Positions 22,640 to 33,204 of a DNA stretch of 64,000 bases are shown here, one piece after another. Source of the stretch: Periplaneta americana (lineage: Eukaryota; Arthropoda; Insecta; Blattodea; Blattidae); the NCBI RefSeq assembly GCF_040183065.1, contig NC_091125.1, positions 127,302,621 to 127,366,620 of the forward strand, written 5' to 3'. The notes beneath the pieces were generated by a model. It was not told the DNA's origin. It did no database searches and saw only the letters and a program-made list of their open reading frames with translations. The position numbers were made by a program, and so were the translations under genes. The stretch's first letter is position 1, and every line of letters begins with the position of its first letter.

Positions 22640-22860
22640 CAGCCGTGGCAAAAATGTGACTCACAAGCACATTGTGGTTCGCAATGATAGCAATGCATTT
22701 CTCTTGCTTCCTACCTCCCCTAACCCTCACCCTCTCACTCACTGGAGTCAAACTCCGTTCCATTTGTATTTGTCTCTGACCTGCGAGTGGCGTATCGTCG
22801 CAATGTCTCTCTCGAAACCATGTACCTCTACAAAAACGAAAGTTTCAAGTAGGATGGGAG

Positions 22861-22891
<31 letters not shown>

Positions 22892-23642
22892 AATATGATG
22901 AGAATATTAAATGTATGATTTGTTCACAAGTATTACGAGGAAAACAGTTGTATAACATAAAACGGCATTATACTACATGTCACTCATGAAATATTAAAAG
23001 GTTAAGTACTGTTATTATTATCATCATCATCATCATCATCATCATCATCTCTGTACGTCGATCCTTTTTTCAGCAGATGTAAGAATTATGCGTTAGATCT
23101 TCGGTTTAAACTCACAGATTTACAATGTGATGTTAAATGAAAGCTAGATGTAAGTACTTGACAAATGTTGAACTTTTCAAATCTTTGCCAAAAAAATAAA
23201 TATCCGAAGCTTCGTTCTTTCGCTTGCTACAACTTACGTTTGTGAAAAATTATTTTCAAAAATCAAAATAATAAAAACCAAATTTAGATCACGACTGACA
23301 GACAAATACCTTCGTGATCAACTACAACTGGCAGTAAGTGACATAATTCCTGATTTTGAAACTCTGTCGCAGACACATTCTGAAGACAGTTACTAGGTTG
23401 TGATAAAGTGTCCTATGTTTTCTTGTTCATTTCTTTCTTCGTTACACGTACTAAACATTAGTTTGTAACCTTATACTGTAAAAAATTATATTTAAGTGCT
23501 TGACGTAAGGAAAATGAAAATCCATTAATAAGTCAGACAGTTCCTTCACTTCCCCTTAGGCTGTCCGCCTCCTTCCATAGGTGTTATGCACGTTGCAGGT
23601 TACACAGTGACTCGGCGCACGATCACATTTTCGCCACGGATG
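22640..23642 (+). mobile_element. Internally deleted hAT element (1003 bp), perfect 8-bp duplication
   Basis: GTCTATAG occurs at 22632-22639 and 23643-23650. Ends CAGCCGTGGCAAAAATGTGA and, inward, CATCCGTGGCGAAAATGTGA. It keeps both extremes of a transposase: a BED finger (CMICSQVLRGKQLYNIKRHY then TTCH) near 22895-22990 and the C-terminal dimerisation segment at 23211-23396. The catalytic middle is gone, replaced partly by a T-run and a CAT microsatellite (23020-23049). Confidence 0.9.
23211..23396 (+). pseudogene. C-terminal dimerisation segment of a hAT transposase
   Basis: An uninterrupted frame: FVLSLATTYVCEKLFSKIKI, KTKFRSRLTDKYLRDQLQLA, then VSDIIPDFETLSQ and a stop at 23394-23396. 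T-Y-x-C-E-x-x-FS-x-x-K-x-x-K followed by R-x-R-L-x-D-x-x-L is the conserved end of ZBED5/SCAND3/GTF2IRD2-type hAT proteins, which mediates oligomerisation. No upstream catalytic domain is present, so the protein is not functional. Confidence 0.82.
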
Positions 23643-23650
23643 GTCTATAG

Positions 23651-24182
23651 TATCACAAAGAAGAATTTCCTAATTATTTAATAATAATGCTTGTTTTGAT
23701 CCCATCTTCTATTCAGAAGTTTTCCTCACTTGTTATATACTAAAAATATAATGTATATGTAATATTCAGGTAATATATTATAAGTTTATTGACATTTGTA
23801 TATTTCTTATTCATCTTGTGTTGGGCAAGTATGTGATCCACGCAATACAAGAGATTTCTGCGGGACTCCAGCTCCCCTGTGACATTCCAACAATTTTCCA
23901 TTATCTTCATTACAAGTTTAATATTCATATACCGCCTGTGGTTCACTGCGGATAGTCTTATATTGGCATACACTTCTGGGCACTAGCGGCATCTATGAGT
24001 CAGGACGAATAACACAAGGACCCTGCCAATACAAAAAAAAAAACATATTTTTATTCATATCATAAGATCTGCAAACATTTTATATTAAAATAGCCTACAG
24101 TAAGTTCCTACTTCCGGCTATTACATACACAAATATGACCCGAATTTTAGTCGGTTATTCAACGATTTTGTATCAACTGCTA
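23651..24182. other. No recognised feature
   Basis: Non-coding on inspection. Confidence 0.45.
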
Positions 24183-24400
24183 TGTTACTTGGCGTCGATG
24201 GATTAGGTGATAGCGAAATGGCATTTGGCAAGATGAAACGAGGATTCAGGAAGCGATTACTTGATATTCCCATTACAGTTGGAAAAAATTTCAGAAAAAA
24301 CTCAGCCAGGTAATCAACACAAGAGGAAATCTAACCCAAGTTCGAGCGCAGCCCTGGAGCAGTAGGCAAATGCGTTACCTTCTGAGTTACACCGGTGGCA
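24183..24400 (-). mobile_element. tRNA-derived SINE, family B
   Basis: Left end TTGGCGTCGATGGATTAGGT and GGCATTTGGCAAGATGAAAC match the family body. The tRNA-like head is at the right (minus strand): CCACCGGTGTAACTCAGAAG and a decayed B-box near 24340. Confidence 0.75.
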
Positions 24401-24784
24401 GAATAGATTTAATTTTGCGTACAGGCCAAGGCCGTGGGACAGAACCTCGTCTCTAAATGGAAATGTCAGTTTGAGAAATGATTCAGTTTTGGACTCAAGA
24501 CAAGGCACGCCCGAAGAGTTAAAAAAAAAAGGACAATCTACACTTTAACGATAATGCCAAAAATTATAATGAATTCAATTTTTTTCACATGTTATGGACT
24601 TGTAATCTATTTTCAACATAAAGTGAGTGGTTTATACTTTAAAACTACGCACTGCATTCAGTAATTTTAATAAATTTAAATGTATTATTCTAGGTATTAC
24701 ACTTTATGAATCCCTATTTTAATAATCATTATTATTGATCAGATTTTTGTATTCGACAGATATTGGGAAAAGATAGGAGTATAA
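24401..24784. other. No recognised feature
   Basis: AT-rich; nothing noted. Confidence 0.4.
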
Positions 24785-24786
24785 GG

Positions 24787-25925
24787 GTACAGTACATCAG
24801 TTATTCATAGGTTTCAAAAAGGCATATGACTCGGTTAAGAGAGAAGTATTATATAACATTCTTAATGAATTTGGTATTCCCAAGAAACTAGTTCGATTAA
24901 TTAAAATGTGTCTCAATGAAACTTACAGCAGAGTCCGTATAGGAGAGTTTCTGATGCTTTTCCAATTCACTGCGGGCTAAAGCAAGGAAATGCACTATCA
25001 CCTTTACTTTTTAACTTCGCTCTAGATTATCCCATTAGAAAAGTTCAGGATAACAGGCAGGGTTTGGAATTGAACGGGTTACATCAGCTTCTTGTCTATG
25101 CGGATGACTTGAATATGTTAGGAGAAAATCCACAAACGGTTAGGGAAAACACGGAAATGTTACTTGAGGCAAGTAAAGAGACAGGTTTGGAAATAAATCC
25201 CGAAAAGACTAAGTATATGATTATGTCTCGTGACCAGAAAATTGTACGAAATGGAAATATAAAAATTGGAGACTTATCCTTCGAAGAGGTGGAAAAATTC
25301 AAATATCTTGGAGCAACAGTAACAAATATAAATGACACTCGGGAGGAAATTAAATGCAGAATAAATATGGTAAATGCGTGTTATTATTCGGTTGATAAGT
25401 TTTTGTCATCTAGTCTGCTGTCAAAAAATCTGAAAGTTAGAATTTATAAAACAGTTATATTACCGGTTGTTTTGTATGGTTGTGAAAATTGGACGCTCAC
25501 TTTGAAACAGGAACAGAGATTAAGGGTGTTTGAAAACAAGGTTCTTAGGAAAATATTTGGGGCTAAGAGGGATGAAGTTACAGGAGAATGGAGAAAGTTA
25601 CACAACGCAGAACTGCACGCATTGTATTCTTCACCTGACATAATTAGGAACATGAAATCGAGGAGTTTGAGATGGGCAGGGCATGTAGCACGTACCTATG
25701 GGCGAATCCAGAAATGCATATAGAGTGTTAGTTGGGAGACCGAAGGGAAACAGACCTTGGGGAGGCCGAGACGTGGAAGAGAGGATAATATTAAAATGGA
25801 TTTGAGGGAGGTAGGATATGATGATAGAGAGTGGATTAATCTTGCTCAGGATAGGGACCGATGGCGAGCTTATGTTAGGGCGGCAATGAACCTCCGGGTT
25901 CCTTAAAAGCCATTTGTAAGTAAGT
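24787..25925 (+). mobile_element. RTE-like LINE, copy C, with reverse transcriptase core
   Basis: 5'-truncated copy of about 1.1 kb. It begins in the palm domain (FKKAYDSVKREVLYNILNEF), frameshifts near 24950, then keeps one frame to 25723 with [20 protein letters not shown], the catalytic YADD ([15 protein letters not shown]), [10 protein letters not shown], the LYGCENWTL block and [10 protein letters not shown] 4-base insertion near 25690 breaks the C-terminus. The 3' end is the family's MNLRVP stop, AAAGCCATTTG and TAAGTAAG. The enzyme would copy its RNA at the nicked target; this copy is dead. Confidence 0.9.
25064..25723 (+). pseudogene. RTE-like reverse transcriptase fragment (copy C)
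   Basis: The longest clean frame of copy C, 220 codons including the stop. YADD sits about 12 residues in; the two aspartates bind metal. The thumb and the ER[14 protein letters not shown] connection follow. The frame has no real start: homology continues upstream to about 24950 without a stop. Confidence 0.85.
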
Positions 25926-26199
25926 ATTATGTAATGAGATGCCATTTATAATAGATTAAGTTCCAAATAAATATTACAACAACAATAACATTTTATGAAT
26001 CAACATCGTTGGTTACAATGTTTTCCAATGTGTGAAATATTCGTGAGTTGAAATCCGATTCAAGGGGATGAGCTTTTAATAATATCATAAATCCTTAGAA
26101 TAGATTCCTTCGGAAGGGAGAAGAAGCTAGCAGAAATGTGTCGTAAATTAAGGACTTTGAAACAATTCTGCACCTGAGTGAAAGGGCCCTAGGAAATAT
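25926..26199. other. No recognised feature
   Basis: Non-coding. Confidence 0.4.
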
Positions 26200-26335
26200 T
26201 TAATAGTCATTATCATCCTGGCGGCGCTGCCGCGTATTTCCATGAAGAATCATCGGCTTCATCTCGTCAAATACCACCTCGATATTACCAATTCCATCGT
26301 TCTTAAATAACTTAGGAGTTGATACATAGTTGTTA
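26200..26335 (+). mobile_element. SINE family B fragment (tail end)
   Basis: CATCTCGTCAAATACCACCT and CGATATTACCAATTCCATCG match the family body; the tRNA head is absent. Confidence 0.6.
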
Positions 26336-26339
26336 AATA

Positions 26340-26790
26340 AGACTGAAAAAGCATTGAAGTTAGAAAAATAATGTGCGCATGTGCATAATTCTGTATGTTT
26401 ATTTGCACTTACTTCCTCTTTCGCAGAATGAAAGGAAATTGAGCGCACAGATTCATAGGAAGATTTATAAGCTGTGTCTTCACTTGAAGGAAATAATTTT
26501 GTCTTATCTATATCTGGAACACGCCGTATGGAGTAAATGGGTGTAGGCCTACGTTAATCCTTTCAAAAGAAAAGGCTTTTACATTTAAAATATGAGAAGA
26601 ATTTAGGAATTTAAAATCACTAAAAACCCAGAAGAGTATTTTCCGTCTTTGCAGTGTGACATTATTAAGGTAAGATATGTGTGGAAAAGGAGTCATGGGA
26701 GCACATTCTAGCACATTGTAAAAAAATAGAGCATCTCCGAAGAAAATAACTACCACCCTCGATGTTAGGTCGGAATAGAGGTTCGCTTGC
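26340..26790 (-). repeat. Dispersed repeat, inverted copy of 29100-29480
   Basis: Shared blocks include the inverse of CATTCTGCGAAAGAGGAAGT, of CTTATAAATCTTCCTATGAA, and ATTTAAAATATGAGAAGA. Copies are diverged and each is joined to a SINE B piece at the same side, so the SINE may have moved with it or been in it before duplication. Confidence 0.65.
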
Positions 26791-26919
26791 ATGTCTTGAT
26801 CTCATGGGGAATAGAGAATACTAATAAAAGACTGGATTGTTCCTGTTCAAGGCGAGACAGTTTAGAACAACAGCTGTTGGTTCTAGTTTTTTTTTTAGTT
26901 TTATTTGGTTATTTAACGA

Positions 26920-27960
26920 AGCTGTATTAATTATGAGGTTATTTACAATTTACAATGGTGTTCACTATCCTTATGCAGATGACACAGTTTTACTTTTTGG
27001 TGGAAAAACCTGGTACGATGCATATAATAACTCAAATAATGGACTTAAATTAATAAAAAAAATGGTTTGACATAAATTATCTATCAACGAAAATAAAACC
27101 ATAATTTTATTATTCTATTCTCATTATCTGAAAAATGTAACAAACCTCCTATATCTATATTAAGTATTAAATTACATAATTCTGATTATTGTCTTATACA
27201 GTGTAAATGTCCGATTATTAAAGAGTCCTCTGAAGTTAAGTATTTAGACATAATTTTCGATAATCATTTAAAATGGAACCAACACATTAATTACCTTTGT
27301 AATAAATTACGTAAAATAGTATATTATTTTGTTTTATTGAGGAATTACTTGTCAATAAGTTTATTACGCACAATATTTTTAACTTTATTTCAATCGGTAA
27401 TTATGTATGGAATTATAGGATGGGGTAGCTCATTTAAATCCAATTTAATCCACTTTATTTATTACAGAAAAAAATAATTAAAATATGTCTTCATAAACCT
27501 ATTGATTTTCCATCTCAAAATTTGTTTGTAGACTTTAATGTACTTAACGTGAGACAAATTTATTATATTGTATTAATAAAATTTATACATAAAAATCGAA
27601 ATAATTTTGAATTGTATTCTCATAGTTATGAAACAAAAGGTATGAATTCTTTAACATTGTTTGAACCAAAATGCAACACTGTTACAGTATTTAATCATAG
27701 TAGTAATTTAGGCCCAAGAATATATAACAAATTTATATTTAAATATCCTAATCTTGTCAATTCTAATAGTTCTAATATTAAATTAAAAAATTTATGTATG
27801 GATTTTATAAAATTTGAAAAATTGTAAATTTAAATTTATATACTATAATTGCATAGTAGACATAAGACAAATTGTGTTGTATAATTATTAATTTCAATTC
27901 AGGAATCCGCCTCTGAGCACGAGTTCTACTCTTTCAGGGGCGAGCTAAAGTTTTTCTGTA
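26920..27960 (+). pseudogene. Second LINE: reverse transcriptase remnant with frameshifts
   Basis: At about 26960 the frame reads GVHYPYADDTVLLFGGKTWY, the catalytic YADD motif in the form usual for jockey/CR1-like elements. Downstream frames give KYLDIIFDNHLKWNQHINYL, VMYGIIGWGSSFKSN and, in 27522-27827, LFVDFNVLNVRQIYYIVLIK to a stop after FIKFEKL. Stops and frameshifts make it inactive. The 3' UTR has CCGCCTCTGAGCACGAGTTC and CTTTCAGGGGCGAGC, and the element ends in (AAAT)n around 28000-28020. Very AT-rich codon use compared with the RTE copies. Confidence 0.8.
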
Positions 27961-28021
27961 TATATATATATTATATTTTATGTTCCAATTATTAGCAAAA
28001 TAATAAATAAATATATAAATA

Positions 28022-28232
28022 AATAAATTTAGCGCCGATGAGATTGGTGATAGCGAGATGGTATTTGGCGAGATGAGGTCGAGGATTCGCCATAGATTAC
28101 CTGGTTGGAGAAAATCTCGGAAAAACCCAACAAGTAATCAGCCCAAGCGGGGATCTAACCCGCGCCCGAGTGCAACTTCAGACCGGCAGGCAAGCGTCTT
28201 AACCGACTGAGCCACGCCGGTGGCTAACAGCT
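28022..28232 (-). mobile_element. tRNA-derived SINE, family B (best preserved)
   Basis: The minus-strand head is CCACCGGCGTGGCTCAGTCG (A-box region) with B-box GCGGGTTAGATCCCCGC about 40 bp on. The body has TTGGGTTTTTCCGAGATTTT and ends CACCAATCTCATCGGCGC. It abuts the A-rich tail of the LINE. Confidence 0.88.
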
Positions 28233-28295
28233 GTTGAAGTTTATGATATGAACTGACGAAGGAATAATGTTAACTATTGAATTATACACTTTTAT

Positions 28296-28421
28296 GGTGT
28301 GTGGATAAGCTTCAGGGCTTCTACCGCGTTGTCTTGGTGTTACTGGCTGACGTTTCGACCGCTGTGTTGTGGCCATCTTCAGAGCAGTTGTTGGATAAGG
28401 AAACAAGCTTATCCACACACC
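28296..28421 (-). mobile_element. Penelope-like retroelement fragment with inverted ends
   Basis: A 17-bp perfect inverted pair, GGTGTGTGGATAAGCTT (28296-28312) and its inverse (28405-28421), encloses a segment whose minus strand contains a hammerhead-ribozyme-like core. Penelope-like elements are known to carry such ribozymes in their terminal repeats. No polymerase or GIY-YIG fragment is present. Element assignment is inference. Confidence 0.5.
28342..28388 (-). ncRNA. Hammerhead-ribozyme-like core (type I)
   Basis: Reading the minus strand: stem I strand ACTGCT (28388-28383), conserved box CTGAAGA (28382-28376, fits CUGANGA), stem II GGCC (28374-28371) pairing with GGTC (28360-28357) around a 10-nt loop, conserved GAAA within GAAACGTC (28356-28349), cleavage-site GTC, then AGCCAGT (28348-28342) pairing back with stem I as 3 bp, one bulge, 3 bp. 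Stem III is reduced to the palindrome ACGT, as described for ribozymes that act as dimers. One unpaired T at 28375 is a departure from the ideal. Confidence 0.6.
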
Positions 28422-28432
28422 ATTTACACCAG

Positions 28433-28700
28433 CCGCGGAAGCCTACGCGAACACTATACACTTTTATGTTTGTTATTAAGTTAATGTATATGATATAATG
28501 TGTTTTGTATGCACCACTTGCTTATTAATCTGTGTGTTTTATGGAGAGTGGTTGGATTTTAATCATAGGTGAGGAGGGAGAAACCTACAAAGTAGGACCA
28601 GTTGTGAAAAGCACGTAGGGTGAAAAGACCCGTGCACTGGATGTAAGGCAAATCCTGATAGTGTAATGCACTTGTGTGTATAATTGCTGAATAAATCCAT
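28433..28700. other. No recognised feature
   Basis: Non-coding. Confidence 0.4.
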
Positions 28701-28704
28701 ACCT

Positions 28705-28990
28705 AACTATTAAGGTAGGTAGAGCAACTGTCTACGGACTGGAAGGTCCGGGGTTCGATCAAGGGTGGTAATGGTATTTTCTCGTTAAAAAACTTCCAGA
28801 ACGACGCCAAGGTTCACTCAGCCTCTTATCAAATTGAGTACCGAATCTTTATCGAGGGTAAAGGAGTCAGAGTGTGGTGCCACCACACCATCTCATTCTA
28901 GTGCAGAGATCAAGAAAGCATGGAGCTCTACCTCCATGCCACCAAAGTGCCTTCATGGCATATGAAGAGGTTACCTTTTTACCTTTGCCA
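28705..28990 (+). mobile_element. tRNA-derived SINE, family E
   Basis: The head has AAGGTAGGTAGAGCAACTGT and B-box GGGGTTCGATCAAGG. The body includes CCACACCATCTCATTCTAGT and ACCTCCATGCCACCAAAGTG, ending TTACCTTTTTACCTTTGCCA then AAAAAATAAA. Confidence 0.72.
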
Positions 28991-29099
28991 TTGCTAAAAA
29001 ATAAATTATGTTCGTCATATAGATAATATTCGCCTGGTATTGAAAGGATAATGAATTCCTTCCTACAATAACCAGGCAGATGTTCGTCAGCACTTGAAA

Positions 29100-29480
29100 G
29101 TATCAGTAACCAGCCAATTATTTACATATAGGCCTAACTTAATAACGCCACACTTCAAAGAAGAAAAATAGTCTCCTGAGTTGTTAGTGACTTTAAGTTT
29201 CTAAAGTCTTCTCATATTTTAAATATAAGTTGTTTCTTTTTAAAGGATTAAAGTAAGCTTACACCCATTTACTCCGTACAGCAGCTACTAGTGTTCCAGT
29301 TATAGATAAGATAAAATTATTTTCTTCAAGTGATGACACAGCTTATAAATCTTCCTATGAATTTGTGCGCTCAATTTCCTTTCATTCTGCGAAAGAGGAA
29401 GTAAATGCAAAAAACCTACAAAATTATGCACATGTGCACAATATTTCACTAACCTCAAAGCTTTTTCAGTCTTATTTAAC
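29100..29480 (+). repeat. Dispersed repeat, inverted copy of 26340-26790
   Basis: See 26340-26790. This copy is directly followed by a family B SINE. Confidence 0.65.
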
Positions 29481-29484
29481 GACG

Positions 29485-29725
29485 TTGTACCAACTCCTAA
29501 CTTATTTAGCGTCGATGGAATTGGTGATGTGGAGATTGTATTTGGCGAGATGAAGTCGATGATCCACCATGGAACTATCAGTCATTCGCCTTACAGTTGA
29601 GAAAAGCCTCTTAAAAACCCAAGTAGATAATCGGCCCAAAGTGGGAACCTAACCAACGAACGCTCGAAAGCAGCTCCGGATCGGCAGACAAATGCGCTAC
29701 TATCTGAGCTACGCCGGTGCCCGTT
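29485..29725 (-). mobile_element. tRNA-derived SINE, family B
   Basis: TTATTTAGCGTCGATGGAAT, TTTGGCGAGATGAAGTCGAT and, at the right, the inverse of the head (GAGCTACGCCGGTG). The B-box is decayed. Confidence 0.75.
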
Positions 29726-30960
29726 AACTTTACTGTTGTGGGAGAACAGAGTGTTTTCGGAAGAAAGAGCGTACCGTGCCAACTTGTGCGTTTAGAAGGT
29801 TATTTCACCTCAAATTTGAGAATGTGTTTGTTTAAAATAACTAGTGTAGTCAATTAATTTAACCTATAAGCTAAACTAAATCCCATACTAAAACTGTTAA
29901 TGTAATACCCTCCCGAGCAACGACAGTGATGTATGTATGAGATTGTGGTCATGTCTGGAGAGGTGTTTGTTTTCATATAACCTGAATCAGCCACAATATA
30001 CAAAATAAATAATCATAACCAAAAGCAACGGACATTGCAATTAGGCCTATATTGTAAAATAGTTATTTATAATACAAGTTCATAAACGAGGCGAAAGCCA
30101 GTTTCACAAACACACGAGGGCCAAAAAGATAACTTTACGAATGTGTATCATACTGTGTTTTTTTCTACAATAGCACAAATGTACATTAAATAAATATCTG
30201 AAGTTGGAAAGGTTATAAGATCACGATGTCATGGCCGTTTAAATTCAGAACCTTTAAGAAATAAGTACCCATGGAATGATAGTCTGTTATATTCATTATC
30301 ACGATTTAATGGCCGTCTAAACCGGCCATAATCAACAAAGCGATTACAAAAAGTTGAATGCTGCATCATGCTACATATGTAACTTCAGAATAGTAAGGGC
30401 TAAAATGTAGATAATGAATGTTAAATTTGTCACCTATTTGCGTTACTGTAATATTTATGTTCTGAAAGATCCAGGTAATGCATTAATTAATTTATTACTG
30501 AATGAAGTTTGTACATTAAATCTGTGGTGTTTGGGTAAAGGGAGATAAGTCATAAAAATGGGTTAGGAGATAAACGAAAATTAAACTTGGAACCCTTATT
30601 ACAAATAATTTTCTACACAAATAAAACACATCAACTGCTTGTATTCTTTGATTTTTGCACACCCACTTGTATAATTTAACTTGAGTGTTCATCTGGGGAA
30701 CAAAATTCCACCTGGACAAAAAAATGACATACCCCTTTACCCGAACACCACAGAAATATTGCATTTTCTTTGGCATTGCGCCAAGTGAATATCATTGCGT
30801 AAAGTAGGCCTATTTATTTACTTTTTACGCAGAGTGTTATAAAGGCTCGCTGTACGCACTGATAACAGTGGATAAAATGCAACTTTACGCACTATAGTAG
30901 AAAAAAATATATATAAAGCCAGTTGTGTAGACCAATTTACTGACAGAGTCGTTGCACAGG
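29726..30960. other. No recognised feature
   Basis: AT-rich. Chance frames only, no shared blocks with other parts of the window. Confidence 0.4.
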
Positions 30961-30964
30961 ATGT

Positions 30965-31183
30965 GCCATTTGAGGCTGGTCTACGTTACACCCGCGATAA
31001 GATGAGATAATGGAGATTTGAATGGGATGTCACAGGGCAACCGGTGCTTCTGGAGAAAACCCCTGCGTTATCTGGGCCATGGGCTTGCCCAATACAAGTT
31101 ATAAATCGGGGGTTCACGGGGATCGAACCCGGATTCACGGATTGTAAGTTCAGCGCTCTAGCTATCACACAACCATGGCGGCT
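30965..31183 (-). mobile_element. tRNA-derived SINE, family F
   Basis: The minus-strand head reads CCATGGTTGTGTGATAGCTA then GAGCG (A-box region), with B-box CCGGGTTCGATCCCCG. The body includes CTCCAGAAGCACCGGTTGCC and ends CTCATCTTATCGCGGG. Confidence 0.78.
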
Positions 31184-31358
31184 CGTAAAAACGTTGTGTC
31201 TAGAAAAAATTATCTCGGCAGAGTATATTAATAAATTTTAATTAATCTAATTTATTAAACGCATTATATTATGTGGTAATTCAATATACGACTATAATGC
31301 CCCTCGGAAAGCGTGCTATGTTGTAATGTTCTTGTGATTTGTCTTTCTTTACTGGTGT

Positions 31359-31583
31359 CGACCTGGTTGGCAAGTTGGTATAGCGCTGGCCTCCTATGCC
31401 CAAGGTTGCGGGTTCGATCCCGGGCCAGGTCGATGGCATTTAAGTGTGCTTAAATGCGACAGGCTCGTGTCAGTAGATTTACTGGCATGTAAAAGAACTC
31501 CTGCGGGACAAAATTCCGGCACATCCGGCGACGCTGATATAACCTCTGCAGTTGCGAGCGTCGTTAAATAAAACATAACTAAC
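31359..31583 (+). mobile_element. tRNA-derived SINE, family C, with 13-bp target duplication
   Basis: Flanked by TCTTTACTGGTGT at 31346-31358 and 31584-31596. A near-identical twin of 8569-8803: same head, B-box, GACGCTGATATAACCTCTGC and ACATAACT end. Confidence 0.95.
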
Positions 31584-31599
31584 TCTTTACTGGTGTTAA

Positions 31600-32187
31600 G
31601 TTTGTATTGAGCTAAGTTGAGTGTTTTTCCTTTTTGTGACAGTAATGTTGCGGTCGCTGCCTCTTCCTCTGACGTCACGAAATGCACAGATAGAGTGACA
31701 GATGAGCAACTCTTCTTCTCAGAATATTGTTTAGCGAGCAGACTCTCAAGTTTGCGAATACCTAGAAATCTAAGATCCTCTTTACTTCCCTAATCGGAAG
31801 GAAGATTATTACAGAGACATCACGGAAATATAACCCACGATCGTGAGTTTTGTGTGGCTTTTGAAATTACGCCCCAACGCTAATAAATGATGACCGGAAA
31901 CTACTTCTAGAGATCTTCAATACATTCCAGGCTTGTGAATTCAAATCCTATCTAGGGCGATGAAATTAAGGACGATAAAATTCCATAGCATAGTTTCTTT
32001 CAAAAGAGAAGTGAAGCTAAGAAATCTGTAGTTACTGCTTATTTAAGAAATATCCTGTACTTGATTTTATCGACTGTAGACAAAATTTGCCAACCGTTGT
32101 GAATCACTTCAAAATTAATTTCTTCAAGAATAGATGTAGCCTATCACTGGAAGTAACGGATTCCTCCTAACGTATTCCACTTCAGGG

Positions 32188-32238
<51 letters not shown>

Positions 32239-32400
32239 TTTTATTACCAGAACAAAGGTACATATTGATTTAAATATGAAAACACTCTAGCACTCCCGAA
32301 TATTGTATTACCAGCAGGGATGAAGGCCGGGCTTCTAATAACTCTATCACAACTGTCAATGTGTAAATACGGTGACCGAGCTACTCCGAGTTGGAACTTA
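31600..32400. other. No gene; (AAT)n at 32190-32237
   Basis: Otherwise plain. Confidence 0.5.
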
Positions 32401-33204
32401 CGGCTGGTCTACAATATACCGGTAACGAGAACCAGAACGAGAATGAAAAGCGGATGACGTGAATGATATGTAAAGTCGATATTACGCATTCTCATATTAT
32501 TTGTGTAGAATTGACCAATGGATTTCTCTCATGAGTACAAGCCAGCCAACATGAACACAGGTTAAGGTTGGTCCACAATGAACTGGGAACGAGAACCAGA
32601 ACGAGAACGGGAAGCGAATAACTTGATCGTGAAGATTTTTTATTCACGATAAACCGAGAACGGAAACGGCTATGTTTATCAATGTGTGTGTGTGTATATA
32701 TATCAGTAACGATATGTAAAGTGGATATTACGCATTCTGATGTTATATGTGTATATCTGATCACTGACATTCTCCCATGAGTACAAGCCAGCCAACATGA
32801 ACACAGGTTAACCAACTTCAAAATTTATGGCACTGGATATGTAAGAATTCAATTCACGTGGTAGTCTGGTCACATAATATACACGTAGCATATATTCAAA
32901 GTGGTTCTACTGAATTTCTGCGTTACTTACGAGCAATGAATGGACACTATATTATATCAAGGCTTTCTTGCTACAAAATATATGACGACCAAATAGATTT
33001 TTGATAACAACAGAATGAATCTAGCAGGCTGCGATCGGAAACAAGAATGACAAAGTTAAAAGTTCGCCAACCTCCTTTCCCGTTCCCGGGATCCGGCAAG
33101 CTTCTCGTTAATTGTGAATGCTCACATTTAAATATACGTCTTTCAACAAATTTTCCGTTTCGTTCTCGTTTACGTCCTCGGTTTATTGTGGACCAGCCTT
33201 TAGT
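32401..33204. mobile_element. Composite inverted-repeat element with internal tandem duplication
   Basis: The motif GGCTGGTCTACAATATACCG near 32401 recurs directly as GGTTGGTCCACAATGAACTG near 32566, and inverted at the right end (33173-33203), where the inward reading is GGCTGGTCCACAATAAACCG. Each is followed by GAACGAGAAC-type repeats. Separately, GATATGTAAAGT(C/G)GATATTA and CAGCCAACATGAACACAGGT occur at 32466/32709 and 32544/32789, a ~244-bp tandem duplication. One deletion of about 80 bp explains the shorter first unit. Confidence 0.72.
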
